DNA from: an uncultured Clostridia bacterium
Lineage (GTDB): Bacteria > Bacillota > Clostridia > Oscillospirales > CAG-272
DNA: 32,156 nt
Direction: 5' to 3'
Assembly (NCBI GenBank): GCA_947632285.1
Contig: CANROT010000011.1
Coordinates: forward strand, 1 to 32,156
In this document: positions 7,456 through 16,293 of the stretch, in pieces
Layout: each line of letters begins with the position of its first letter
Numbering within the stretch: the first letter of the stretch is position 1
Notes under the pieces: model-generated
What the model was told of the DNA's origin: nothing
What the model saw: the letters and a program-made list of their open reading frames with translations, nothing else
Databases searched by the model: none
Position numbers and translations under genes: made by a program

Positions 7456-8538
7456 TTATTTGCCGTTCCACATTTTTTCGGCGCACACCGTTAGCGCGGC
7501 GGAGATAAGGAGGGTGGCGCCGAGGAACAGAGCGGTGTGACCGTATTTAAAGCTGCCCTCTGCCGAGGCGAGCAGGAGCGGCGTTGCCCTGAATGCGCCG
7601 ACGGAGCCGAGCCTTGAGAGCGATTCGGCGCCGAGCCGCGCCGCCATGTCGGGCAGCAGCGTTATTATGACCGAGACGGACAGAACGGAGACGGTCTTTT
7701 TCAGTATCTCGGAGAGCGCGCAGACGGTGACGGCAAAGGCGGCGTGTGAGATGAGGCGGACCGCGTAAAGGAGCGCCGTATACTGCCCGACCGTCAGGGA
7801 CGCGTCCATATCGGAAAAGGTTTCAATGGAGATGAGCGGTGCCGAGGCGAGCGGGAGCTCGTATGAATTCGCGATCACGACCGCGTCCGCCGCGTTCCAT
7901 ATCGCAATCAGAATGAGCGATGTTGTCAGCGCGGCGGCAAATTTCGCGGCGAACGTCCGCCGCCTGCCCATGGGCGTCGCCCGGAGGACCTGCGCGAATT
8001 CGCCGCTCGACGATCTCTTTTCGTGCTCGACCGTGAAAGCGCCGGAGGCGGCGATCATTATCGCCGCGTAAAGCGTGTAATCGAATCCGGTGAAGAACAG
8101 CTCCTGCCAGCCCGTGTCGTACACGAACTGCGCCTCCTGCCCGAGAGCGCTCTTTTCGTCGATATAGTACAGGTGCTCTTCGATTTGTTTGAATACCTCG
8201 TCGCGCGCCGCGGCGGCGCTGTATTCGCTGAGGTATCGGCTGTATTCCTCGGCGGAGATCTCCCCGCTCTCAAGGGCGCGCTCCATTTCGTCCGCCCTCA
8301 GAATGATGTCGTTGAGCTCGGCTCGGATCGCGAAGACGCGTTCGCGCGTCTTTTCATTTGCGGGGCCGGCGAGCTCGGTCATATATTCGCGGTAGCAGTC
8401 GTCGGTGAACGTGGGCTTCGGTGTGAGGACGTTCGCGGATATGACGCACTTTGCCGCGAAAAGCAGCACCAATATAAAGATGCAGCGGGACGAGATGAGC
8501 AGCTTATAAACCTCCGCCGAAAAGATCCCGCGCCTCAT
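7456..8538 (-). CDS. ABC-2-type transporter permease
   Basis: This 360-residue membrane protein has a single N-terminal helix (about 11-35), a polar region to about residue 165 that is probably extracytoplasmic, and then about five hydrophobic segments. The cytoplasmic-loop signature of ABC-2 permeases is visible as FTVEHEKRSSSGEFAQVLRA followed by GRRRTFAAKF (about 170-200). Its ATG region overlaps the previous stop by 4 nt (8535-8538), so it is the last gene of a three-gene operon (lipoprotein, permease, permease). No ATPase gene is attached, so an ATPase must come from elsewhere if the pair is an active transporter. The substrate is unknown. Confidence 0.8.
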   Translation of the reverse strand: MRRGIFSAEVYKLLISSRCIFILVLLFAAKCVISANVLTPKPTFTDDCYREYMTELAGPANEKTRERVFAIRAELNDIILRADEMERALESGEISAEEYSRYLSEYSAAAARDEVFKQIEEHLYYIDEKSALGQEAQFVYDTGWQELFFTGFDYTLYAAIMIAASGAFTVEHEKRSSSGEFAQVLRATPMGRRRTFAAKFAAALTTSLILIAIWNAADAVVIANSYELPLASAPLISIETFSDMDASLTVGQYTALLYAVRLISHAAFAVTVCALSEILKKTVSVLSVSVIITLLPDMAARLGAESLSRLGSVGAFRATPLLLASAEGSFKYGHTALFLGATLLISAALTVCAEKMWNGK

Positions 8539-9794
8539 ATCCCCTCCCCGGCGCCGTTCTTTTTGCCGAGAAGACGGCGCCCGAGCGCGCGATGCGCGCC
8601 GAACCGCTCCGCGGAAGAGGCGCGCGAATAAACGAGCGCGAATACGGCGGCGAGAAGGACGGAGAGGAGCAGGAACACGGCGGCGATGAATATCGGGTAT
8701 TCGACGGGGAACCCGAATACGTTCACGGAGCGGTACCGCTCAAAGAGGCCGTCCGCGTTCATTGTCGCGATGATGTTGAAATACCGGACGGCGGCGTTCG
8801 CATGGTTGTAAAAAATGCCGTTCAAAAGAAAGCTCACGCCGATGACGCCGAGCCCGAATATGTACGTTGCCGCAAAGTGACCGAAAACGACGCTCACGGC
8901 GAGCACCGAAAGCGAGAGCAGGACGGCGGAGAGCACCTGAAGGAGCAGCGTTATCGCGAAATATTCCCCGACCGATATCACGTGCGGGTCGAGGCGATGG
9001 CCGCTTATGACCTGTATCGCGTTATATGGCGAGCTGCAGCCGAAGGAAATGCCGAAGATCGCGAACGTCGAAAGTGCGAATATGAGCGCGACCGCCGCCG
9101 AAACTGCGGTCAGCGCCGCGATCTTGGCGGCGGCGGTGGCGCCGCGGCCGCGCCGGGTCGCCCTTATGACGGGGAGTATGCCCGCGCCGAGCTCCGAGGT
9201 GAAAACGGTCGAGGCGGCCGTGAGCGTGACGATGAGGATAAAGATATTGACGGCGTCATACGCAAAGTATTCGCCCCATCCGTGCGGATATTCAAAGCCG
9301 ATCCGGACGTTGTTCCTCGCCTCCGTATACGCGCGGATGACCTCGGACTGATTCCTGTATGCGTAGGAGCCGTGCGGCGTGCCGGAAAAATCGAGCTCGT
9401 AGAGGTTCGTTTCCGCCGTTTTTATGACGCCCTCGATGTCGTCGCCGTAAGTGCGAAAGCTCGTGTCCGTAGAGTTCAGGAGCGCATAGAAGAGCATGTC
9501 GGGATATGTGTCCGAATATGTATTCGAAGTCGGCGTCCCTCCGCCTTCTTCGCCTGATTGCTGTCCCGCGATATTTTTCATAAATACGATATAATTTTCC
9601 CGTATCGTATCCGGGTCATCGGCGCACAGCCTGAAAAAATCGACGGCGACGTCCGAGGGGATCATCTCGGTTTTCTTTGTTTCGTTCGCGGTGTAAAGCG
9701 CGACCGCGCAGTTTAGGGCGAGCATGGCGGCGGCGATTATCCACACATATTTTGCGCCGAATATTTTTCGGAGCTCAAAGCACACGTACTTCAT
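8535..9794 (-). CDS. ABC-2-type transporter permease
   Basis: This is a 419-residue membrane protein starting MKYVCFELRKIFGAKYVW. The ORF track extends to 9884, but that part overlaps the lipoprotein gene. The chosen ATG (9794) overlaps the upstream TGA by 4 nt. It has one N-terminal helix (about 12-32), a long polar extracytoplasmic region (about 33-185) and about five more helices. The ABC-2 loop is seen as TSELGAGILPVIRATRRGRG followed by AAKIA. Its architecture mirrors that of the next gene, with which it overlaps, so the two probably form a heterodimer. No ATPase lies in the operon. Confidence 0.8.
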   Translation of the reverse strand: MKYVCFELRKIFGAKYVWIIAAAMLALNCAVALYTANETKKTEMIPSDVAVDFFRLCADDPDTIRENYIVFMKNIAGQQSGEEGGGTPTSNTYSDTYPDMLFYALLNSTDTSFRTYGDDIEGVIKTAETNLYELDFSGTPHGSYAYRNQSEVIRAYTEARNNVRIGFEYPHGWGEYFAYDAVNIFILIVTLTAASTVFTSELGAGILPVIRATRRGRGATAAAKIAALTAVSAAVALIFALSTFAIFGISFGCSSPYNAIQVISGHRLDPHVISVGEYFAITLLLQVLSAVLLSLSVLAVSVVFGHFAATYIFGLGVIGVSFLLNGIFYNHANAAVRYFNIIATMNADGLFERYRSVNVFGFPVEYPIFIAAVFLLLSVLLAAVFALVYSRASSAERFGAHRALGRRLLGKKNGAGEGI

Positions 9795-11116
9795 TTTTCG
9801 CCTTCCTCGGGGTTGATACGGTATATCTCCCCGGTCTCCGTATCGTACCTTATGAACCGGTGATCCGGCAGCCCGATATCCCACACGTCGTATTCTTCAT
9901 CGTAGTCGTATGAGGTACAGTCGCAGTAAATGTATCTTCCGAGAACGACAAAATCCTCCGGCAGGAAGAAGGAGCTGTTTTCCTCTATATCGGGGCGCCA
10001 TATCTCCGTTTTTTCCGAGCCGTCATGCTTCATTCGGTATACGGTCCGCACGTCGACGCTTTTGAGCTGGTGTGAGGTTTTATCGGAACTGCCGTATATG
10101 CCGCCGCTTTTCGGGACTCTTATCATGACCGTGTCCTCTCGCACGGTATAGTAGATATAATTTTCGGTCACATAGTAATAGCCGAGGTCATCTATGCCGA
10201 CGCCGAGTGCCTTTTCCCCCGAGCCGTCGGGCGCGCAGCTTTTCAGCCCGTCATCGTCCACATAGATAAAGCCGTCGTCCGTTTTATAATAGAGACAGCT
10301 CTCACCTATGCCCTCGTGTATTTCTCCCGTGTCAATGTCAAGGCAGTACATGCTGTTATCCGGTGCGGAAAGCAGCAGCTTGCCGTCAAATGCCATATCG
10401 GGCGTGTATTCGATGCCGTATTCGGTTATTTTTCCCGTTTTTGTATCCTGACTGCAAAAATAGTCGTGCCACTCGCCCGTCTTCTCATCATTAAGCGTGT
10501 CGATGTAAAAGCATACGCCGTTATGAACTACCATGTCAAGCAAAAGATAACTCGAGTCGTTATCGCGCAGCCACTTATATTCGCCGGTTTTCATGTTATA
10601 CATTGCAAAACCGTTTACCTTTGTATATGTATCGGACGATACGTCTTCCGAATAATCGTCTGCATAAAAGGAATACTGCTGACGGTAATAGATGTTATCG
10701 TCTTCGATATAAAATTCATAGCCCGCATCTATGCCGTAGAACGGGCAGTCATATGTTCCGTGGGTACACGTCGGGTCTGCGCAGACATACGTTATATTTC
10801 CCGTTTTCGGGTTATATCGGTAGAGGGTGTAACCGGCGGAAACGGATTTGTCGGCATCGTTTTTCGCCGTGAAATAGAGCTCACCGTTGTATATTGAAAT
10901 ATGCGTTGTTGTGACATTCCTGCTGACGCCTACGATACCGTCGACCCCGTCGCCGCTTTCTTCATATGTGAACATCTGAATGTCGCCAGGCGTGTACTCT
11001 CCGTAATCGTAGAAATATTCAAGGTCACCGCCGCACGAGCAGAGAAGGAGCGCGGCGGCGGCAAGCACAAAGAGCACGGACTTTTTAATGATCCGTTTCC
11101 GGAATAAAGTCAGCAT
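9791..11116 (-). CDS. Lipoprotein with Cys-rich DPxCxH motif, beta-propeller-like
   Basis: This is a 441-residue secreted protein. It starts at the ATG at 11116, preceded by GGAAGG; the ORF-track start 7 codons upstream lacks a ribosome binding site. A signal peptide ends at LLLCSCGG (Cys about 28), a plausible lipobox. The body contains repeated short strands such as GELYFTAKN, YTLYRYNPKTGNITYV and NGVCFYIDTLND, suggesting a beta-propeller like DUF5050-type proteins. A conspicuous ADPTCTHGTYDCPFYG motif (about 110-125) holds two Cys and one His. I recall similar C.DP.C.H motifs in uncharacterised Clostridia lipoproteins. It leads an operon with two ABC-2 permeases, so it may be their extracellular partner. 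Confidence 0.75.
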   Translation of the reverse strand: MLTLFRKRIIKKSVLFVLAAAALLLCSCGGDLEYFYDYGEYTPGDIQMFTYEESGDGVDGIVGVSRNVTTTHISIYNGELYFTAKNDADKSVSAGYTLYRYNPKTGNITYVCADPTCTHGTYDCPFYGIDAGYEFYIEDDNIYYRQQYSFYADDYSEDVSSDTYTKVNGFAMYNMKTGEYKWLRDNDSSYLLLDMVVHNGVCFYIDTLNDEKTGEWHDYFCSQDTKTGKITEYGIEYTPDMAFDGKLLLSAPDNSMYCLDIDTGEIHEGIGESCLYYKTDDGFIYVDDDGLKSCAPDGSGEKALGVGIDDLGYYYVTENYIYYTVREDTVMIRVPKSGGIYGSSDKTSHQLKSVDVRTVYRMKHDGSEKTEIWRPDIEENSSFFLPEDFVVLGRYIYCDCTSYDYDEEYDVWDIGLPDHRFIRYDTETGEIYRINPEEGEK

Positions 11117-11370
11117 TTTCCGGTACCTTCCTTTCATTAATACGATATGCGGTATCCCTCAAAAGCGCGGCTTTTACAGATTCGGGGAACCGGTTTCCGA
11201 ATATATTGTAGCACAATATTTTGCGGCGTGCATTAAATTTTATAAAATTTTTTCAAAAATTTTTTGATTTGTTTGCCCGTAAGTGGGAAAACGCGACAAA
11301 AATCTGCGCCGCGCGGGCGGCGTTAAAAAAATCTTAAACCGTTCTTAAACAAATCTTAAAAAATCATGTC
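11117..11370. promoter_or_regulatory. Divergent control region with 11-bp-phased TCTTAAA boxes
   Basis: This gene-free stretch separates two divergent lipoprotein/ABC operons. TCTTAAA occurs at 11332, 11343 and 11354, exactly 11 bp apart, and CGTTAAA sits one more step upstream at 11321. The array ends 10 bp before the -35 box of the plus-strand promoter. This matches how OmpR/PhoB-type response regulators bind tandem direct repeats on one DNA face. Toward the minus strand there is a possible -10 TACAAT (11210-11205) without a good -35. A 16-bp AT palindrome lies at 11235-11250. A small inverted repeat, AAAAGC...GCTTTT, lies at 11161-11175. Confidence 0.7.
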
Positions 11371-11398
11371 TTGTTTTTAAACAACCGGGTGATAGAAT
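11371..11398 (+). promoter_or_regulatory. Sigma-A promoter of the lipoprotein/ABC fusion operon
   Basis: TTGTTT (11371-11376), a 16-nt spacer and TAGAAT (11393-11398) lie 33 nt before the ATG at 11432. Both boxes are imperfect, which fits a promoter that needs an activator bound at the adjacent upstream boxes. The -35 box also sits within the short palindrome TTGTTT-TT-AAACAA. Confidence 0.65.
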
Positions 11399-11431
11399 TG
11401 AGAAAAAGCCGGTATCACGGGGGTGGACATG

Positions 11432-12364
11432 ATGAGGACGGGAACGGAGAAGAAACATAAAAAAGCGCTTGCGCGCGCAGCGCTCTCTTTGCTGCTTTCT
11501 GCGGCGGCGGTCTTTTTTTGCGGCTGCGAGGGCGAGGGGACGCGCGGGGACGGGGGACCCGTACAGGTCATATTTCCGGAGGCGTTTGAAATGAGGACGG
11601 CGGACGATGGCTGGGTCTACACGTTCTGCCATGATTTTAACAAAGACGGCAGCGAGATATCCGACAGGAGCATATATACGTCGTTCTTCCGCGCGTTCAA
11701 TATCCGATATGCGTACACGGACGGGACGGAGTCGACGTTTGACATCGGCGGCGGCACGCCGCTCGGCAGAGATATGAAGAAGATATCGGAGCTTTTGTAT
11801 TCCGAGCCGCTCCCGAGAAAAGAGGATCTGCTCGCCGTCGACAGGGAGAGCGTCGCCTTTGAGGCGATAGACGGGGACATGTTTTTCGATATGATGACGG
11901 CGGCGCTGAACGGCAGGGCGCACCCGGTCGGCAATTGGAGCGTTTATCCGGAACATGGGCTTTTGCGCGAGCAGGGCTATGAGGACGGGTATGCGTTCCA
12001 GTTCGGATTCGTATGCGAATGCGGGGTGTTCGAGGCGTCGTTCATAGACGTTCTCTATCCGGCGGACGGCGCGCCGTGCGGGTATGTCCAGCTCTCGGAC
12101 ATGGTGGACGCCGGGACGGCCACGGGAGAAGAGAGCGAGCTTTTCCGCGTGCTCTCGGAGATATCGGGCGGTATCACGGGGGAGGACGACCTCTATTTCG
12201 GGGACGAAAGATACAAAGGCGAGACGCTCGCCTCGGTGGACCTCGGGCGGCTCTACGCCATGTTTGAGAAAATAGACGCGGAGGACGGCATTGAGCTGTT
12301 GTTCCGAAAAGCAGAGGGCACGCCCGAGTCGGAGGAGCTCACGGACCGGAGGGGCGGCGTATGA
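11432..12364 (+). CDS. Lipoprotein of unknown function, ABC operon leader
   Basis: I chose the ATG at 11432 because GGGGTGG lies 5 nt upstream; GTG at 11423 and ATG at 11429 are alternatives in frame. The 310-residue product has a basic start, a hydrophobic signal segment and a likely lipobox ending FCGC (Cys about 32). The rest is polar, with no membrane segment, and alternates acidic stretches with possible strands (DDGWVYTFCHDFN, YGYVQLSDM-like segments). I do not recognise the family. Its TGA overlaps the ATG of the next ABC gene by 4 nt, so it is translationally coupled to the fusions and probably works with them on the outer face of the membrane. Confidence 0.75.
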   Translation: MRTGTEKKHKKALARAALSLLLSAAAVFFCGCEGEGTRGDGGPVQVIFPEAFEMRTADDGWVYTFCHDFNKDGSEISDRSIYTSFFRAFNIRYAYTDGTESTFDIGGGTPLGRDMKKISELLYSEPLPRKEDLLAVDRESVAFEAIDGDMFFDMMTAALNGRAHPVGNWSVYPEHGLLREQGYEDGYAFQFGFVCECGVFEASFIDVLYPADGAPCGYVQLSDMVDAGTATGEESELFRVLSEISGGITGEDDLYFGDERYKGETLASVDLGRLYAMFEKIDAEDGIELLFRKAEGTPESEELTDRRGGV

Positions 12365-14343
12365 TAAGGTGTTCCGGCGTCACAAAATCTTACGGAGAGG
12401 GCGATGTGCTCGATTCGTTTTCGTACACGTTCGGGGACGCGGGATTTTATCTTCTGCTCGGGGAGAGCGGGAGCGGGAAGACGACGCTTTTGAACGTCGT
12501 CTCCGGAATGATACCGTTCGATTCCGGTGAAATAGAGGTGTGCGGGCGGAAATTTTCGGGCGCGGTCGACGCGGTCGATATGGACGCCGCCGGGTGCGGA
12601 TCGGACTATATAACGCAGGACACGTTTTTTGTCGATTTTCTGACGGTCGGCGAGAATCTCCGCCTCATTCGCGACGACAAACCCAGAGTTGAAGACGTCC
12701 TTATGCGCGTCGGGCTCGGGGGGAAAGAGGAGATGCACCCGCCCGAGCTGTCGGGCGGGGAGCGCCAGCGTCTCGCGATGGCAAGGGCGCTCATGACCGA
12801 CGGGCGGGTGCTGTTTTTGGACGAGCCGACCGCGTCGCTCGACGCGGAAAACAAGCGCGCAGTGTTCTCGCTCATAAGGGAGATATCGGCGTCCCGCCTT
12901 GTTATCTGTTCGTCGCACGACGCGGAGGCGGAGGCATACGCGGACCGCGTGATCAGACTTGAAAAGGTCGCGCATAATGATGCGCATAATGTCTCGCAAC
13001 ATACTGCGAGGCGCGCAAAAAAGCGCCGCGAAGTAAAAAAGCGCCCGATGCGGGAGCTTTGGCCCTTTTTGAAAAAGTGGTCGTCGTCAAAGGGGCGCGC
13101 GTTTGCGCCGGATATATGTTTTTGCGTTTTCCTCACGCTCGCGCTGTGCCTATTGATGATCGCGGACACGCCGCGGCGAAAGTTAGACGCAAACGCGGAA
13201 AATCTCTACCGCATAAATGTCGTGAAGGTCAGAACGGAAAATGACCGCGCCGAGGACTACGCGCTGCTCGACGGGCTCGACGGCGTCCGCGATATAATAC
13301 CGGAATACGGCTCGCTCCTGCCCGACCTCGGCGGCGAATATGACCCGGACACGGGCGTTTTCGAGGGGACGGAGGAGGTCGAATATGAGCTCACGGATCA
13401 GCACGCGCTCCCGGGAGAGGCGGCGCTGTTCCCGTTTTCGGACCGGATCGAATACGGCACGTATTTTACCGGCAAAGATCAGATGATAATCACCGACGCA
13501 TACGCCCGATATCTGTGCCCCGGCGACCCGGGCGCGGCGGTCGGGCGGACGTTCGTGAAAAATCTCTACGGGCTCGGGGAGACGGAGCTTTTGATCGTCG
13601 GCGTGCTCGGGCCGATGGACGATTTTGAGTACAGGTACTTTCAGGTCGCGGGCGGCGGCGTCGCGGACCTTTTTTCCGAATACGACGCGGCCGTCTCGGA
13701 GACGAAGACGCACGAGGACGAGTTCTACATAAACGGCGACCTCTTCGATGAGTATGCGAAGGGCGAATATTTCGGCGTCGGCGCGCGGCGGTCGTATTAT
13801 CTCTATTTCGACGGATATCGTGAGACCGTGGAATTTCTCGAAAAAAACGCGGAGCTCTTTGAGGCGCGCGGGTTTTACGGCATTCCGTTCGCAGACCGCG
13901 AATTTGTGATGCCGGTGTTTGAGGGGCTGTCGTACATACTTCTGCCGCTGTCTGCGCTGATAACGCTTTTGTCCGTCGTGTTTTACGCTTTTATCGTCAA
14001 AACGGAGCTTTCGTACAACAACGGCTTTGTTTCGGCGTTCAATTACGCGGGCTTTACGGTGATGCAGGCTGTCCGCGGGCTCGTGCGGCTGAATCTGCGC
14101 CGTTTGTTTGTCGCGTTTGCGGTCTCGGGCGCGTGCGCCGCCGCGATAAGCGTCGGCTTGAACCTCTTAAACAGGCGGTTCGCGTTCGTACCGTTCGAGC
14201 TTTTCACGTATAATGTCCCGCTGCTCTTCGCGTCGGCGGCGGCAGTTGCCGTGTCGGCAGCCGCAGCGGTGAATTTCTTCCTGCGCCGCCTTAAATATAA
14301 GAGCTGGTACGAGAACCTGATAGCGAACAGGGATCTTTTGTAA
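12361..14343 (+). CDS. ABC transporter ATPase-permease fusion, MacB/FtsX-like
   Basis: This 660-residue protein joins an ATPase to a permease. The ATPase (about 1-215) shows Walker A GESGSGKTT, a Q-loop in DYITQDTFF, signature LSGGERQR, Walker B VLFLDEPTASLD and the H-loop SSHD. After it come a first helix near residue 250, a large extracytoplasmic domain (about 270-515), then three C-terminal helices beginning SYILLPLSALITLLSVVF. This one-plus-three layout is that of MacB/FtsX-type mechanotransmission proteins, which use ATP to move peptides, lipids or toxins at the outer face. It is followed by a second fusion of the same kind after 13 nt; the two probably form a heterodimer. All catalytic motifs look intact. 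Confidence 0.9.
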   Translation: MIRCSGVTKSYGEGDVLDSFSYTFGDAGFYLLLGESGSGKTTLLNVVSGMIPFDSGEIEVCGRKFSGAVDAVDMDAAGCGSDYITQDTFFVDFLTVGENLRLIRDDKPRVEDVLMRVGLGGKEEMHPPELSGGERQRLAMARALMTDGRVLFLDEPTASLDAENKRAVFSLIREISASRLVICSSHDAEAEAYADRVIRLEKVAHNDAHNVSQHTARRAKKRREVKKRPMRELWPFLKKWSSSKGRAFAPDICFCVFLTLALCLLMIADTPRRKLDANAENLYRINVVKVRTENDRAEDYALLDGLDGVRDIIPEYGSLLPDLGGEYDPDTGVFEGTEEVEYELTDQHALPGEAALFPFSDRIEYGTYFTGKDQMIITDAYARYLCPGDPGAAVGRTFVKNLYGLGETELLIVGVLGPMDDFEYRYFQVAGGGVADLFSEYDAAVSETKTHEDEFYINGDLFDEYAKGEYFGVGARRSYYLYFDGYRETVEFLEKNAELFEARGFYGIPFADREFVMPVFEGLSYILLPLSALITLLSVVFYAFIVKTELSYNNGFVSAFNYAGFTVMQAVRGLVRLNLRRLFVAFAVSGACAAAISVGLNLLNRRFAFVPFELFTYNVPLLFASAAAVAVSAAAAVNFFLRRLKYKSWYENLIANRDLL

Positions 14344-14356
14344 GGAGGGCGGCAGA

Positions 14357-16243
14357 ATGGAGCTGATACTTGAAAATGTGTCAAAAAGCTACGGGCGGCG
14401 CGTGATATGCGGCGTGTCGTACACGTTTTTGCCGGGAAAGCTGTACGTTATAAAGGGCGTCAGCGGCTGCGGAAAGACGACGCTTTTCAACATCATCGGC
14501 GGCGTTATGGAGGATCACGGCGGGCGCGTCACGCTCGGCGGGCTCGACGCCGCGGAGGACCGGAAGGAGTACAGAAAAAAGGTCGGTTACATATATCAAA
14601 AGAGCCTGCTCTTGTCCGGGGTGACGGTGCGCGACAATCTCTTGCTGATAAGAAATGACGCGGCCGCCGTATCGGCGCTCGCGGAAAAGCTCGGCATAAA
14701 AGAACTCCTTGACCGGACGCCGGACGCCATGTCCGGCGGGGAACGCCAGCGCGCCGCGATAGCGCGCAGCCTTCTGAACGGCCCGGACCTGCTCCTTGCG
14801 GACGAGCCGACCTCGTCTCTCGACGCGGAAAATTCGCGCCGCACGGCGGAGCTCCTCGCCTCATTGAAAAATGACGGCAAAATAGTTCTCGTCGCAACGC
14901 ATGAGACGTGTTTTGACGCGCTCGCGGACGAGATATTATATCTTGACTACGGCGTCATAGACCGTATCGACGTGCGCGAGCCGCGCACGGGCAGCATATA
15001 CGGCGAAAATAAAAAAAGCGCGCCCCCGACAGAGAGAGGGCGGCGCGGCATAAACCTTTTGATGTTCGCGCTTCGGCGGCGCCGCGCGTCACTTCGCTTG
15101 TCGGCGCTTTTGCCGTTCGCGCTCGTGATGTTTCTCGTGATGCTCGTCTCGGCGGCGGAGAGCGAATTTGAAGCGGAGTACGTGCGGTTCGAGGCGTCAA
15201 AGACAATATCGGACCTTATCTGCACGCGGGCGCCGGTCGATTCGCTCGACGAAAAATATAGGTCCGCGCTGCGGTATTATTACCCGTATTACGCCGAGGA
15301 CGGCGGCACGGTCGCAAATTATCTCGCCGACAGAAAGGACAGCGTTTTCTCGCTCGACGGAATGATAAAGTACGGGTCCTTCCCGGAGGCGGCGGACGAG
15401 ATACTCGTCAGCGCCGAATACGCCGCGAAGCACGGCGGCGCCGGCATCGTCGGGAAAACGGTTCGCTTTGCGGGGCGCGATTTCGTCGTTTCGGGCGTGA
15501 CGTATTCGGTCGATAAAGATGAGCCGGGCAGGAGCGCGGAGTTTTTGTCGCGGTACGAGGAAGATTTTTACTACCGCTGGTATCTCGGCGACGACGAGGG
15601 GGCGAGCGTAATATACATTCCGCACGACACGCTTGCCGAATTCGGCAAAATGCGCCCCGAAAAGGAGAATTACAAGGGTATGCGGCAGATCTCGTACCCC
15701 GGTCTGTTCTCGAACGCGGAGGCGGTGCGCGCGTTCCGCGAGTGGCTGAGTCCGAGCTTCGACGAAAGCGAGCTCCCGCCCGGTTTCAAAGCGCCGACGA
15801 CGGTGATAAATAATTTTGACATGAAGGTGCAGACGCTGCAAAAATCGCTCGACGCCGTCGCGCTCGTCCTGCTCGCGTTCTTTTACGTATGCTTTTTGAT
15901 CTTCTGCATCTTCATTCGCATGAGCGTCTCGACCGAGCTATATTACCGCCGCCGCGAGATAGGTTATCTTCGCCTGTTCGGCGTCGGCGAGGGGCGCGTC
16001 GGCAGAATGATACTGTACGAGTATATGTGCAGGTTCGCGGCGTCGTTTGTCATGGCGGCCGTCATGTTCGCGCTTGCGGACGCCGCCTATGCCGCATGTT
16101 TCGGCAGGTTTTTGATGTTCAACGTCCTGCACGTCACGTCGGCGCTTTCCGGCGCGCTCGTCTTCTACGCCGCAACGGTCGCCTCGTCCCTGATCCCGGT
16201 AATGCGAAAGAAGATAATTGAGTTGACTCGGGGGAACTTTTGA
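14357..16243 (+). CDS. ABC transporter ATPase-permease fusion, MacB/FtsX-like
   Basis: This is the 628-residue partner of the previous gene, with its own AGGAGGG ribosome binding site. The ATPase shows Walker A GVSGCGKTT, Q-loop GYIYQKSLL, signature MSGGERQR, Walker B LLLADEPTSSLD and H-loop ATHE. A helix follows near 247-268 (LSALLPFALVMFLVMLVSAA), then an extracytoplasmic domain to about residue 495, and three C-terminal helices. The last codons (RGNF, stop) fall inside a dispersed hairpin repeat, with the TGA in or beside the apical loop, so the original C terminus may have been altered by that element. With the lipoprotein and the first fusion it looks like an export or antimicrobial-peptide-resistance module, but no two-component genes are in view. 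Confidence 0.9.
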   Translation: MELILENVSKSYGRRVICGVSYTFLPGKLYVIKGVSGCGKTTLFNIIGGVMEDHGGRVTLGGLDAAEDRKEYRKKVGYIYQKSLLLSGVTVRDNLLLIRNDAAAVSALAEKLGIKELLDRTPDAMSGGERQRAAIARSLLNGPDLLLADEPTSSLDAENSRRTAELLASLKNDGKIVLVATHETCFDALADEILYLDYGVIDRIDVREPRTGSIYGENKKSAPPTERGRRGINLLMFALRRRRASLRLSALLPFALVMFLVMLVSAAESEFEAEYVRFEASKTISDLICTRAPVDSLDEKYRSALRYYYPYYAEDGGTVANYLADRKDSVFSLDGMIKYGSFPEAADEILVSAEYAAKHGGAGIVGKTVRFAGRDFVVSGVTYSVDKDEPGRSAEFLSRYEEDFYYRWYLGDDEGASVIYIPHDTLAEFGKMRPEKENYKGMRQISYPGLFSNAEAVRAFREWLSPSFDESELPPGFKAPTTVINNFDMKVQTLQKSLDAVALVLLAFFYVCFLIFCIFIRMSVSTELYYRRREIGYLRLFGVGEGRVGRMILYEYMCRFAASFVMAAVMFALADAAYAACFGRFLMFNVLHVTSALSGALVFYAATVASSLIPVMRKKIIELTRGNF

Positions 16244-16280
16244 AAAAGTTCCCCCGAGACCCCTTCAAAACTTTTTATGG
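16227..16280. repeat. Hairpin-family element with tail, overlapping the ABC gene stop
   Basis: CTCGGGGGAACTTTT (16227-16241) pairs with AAAAGTTCCCCCGAG (16244-16258), a 15-bp stem with a two-base loop. The tail GACCCCTTCAAAACTTTTTA follows. The same tail, nearly unchanged, occurs with the elements at 17406-17469 and 30363-30442. The stem contains the last four codons and the stop of the second ABC fusion. It may serve as its transcription terminator, although the T-run (CTTTTTATGG) is offset by the tail. Confidence 0.8.
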
Positions 16281-16293
16281 ATTGGGAGACGGG

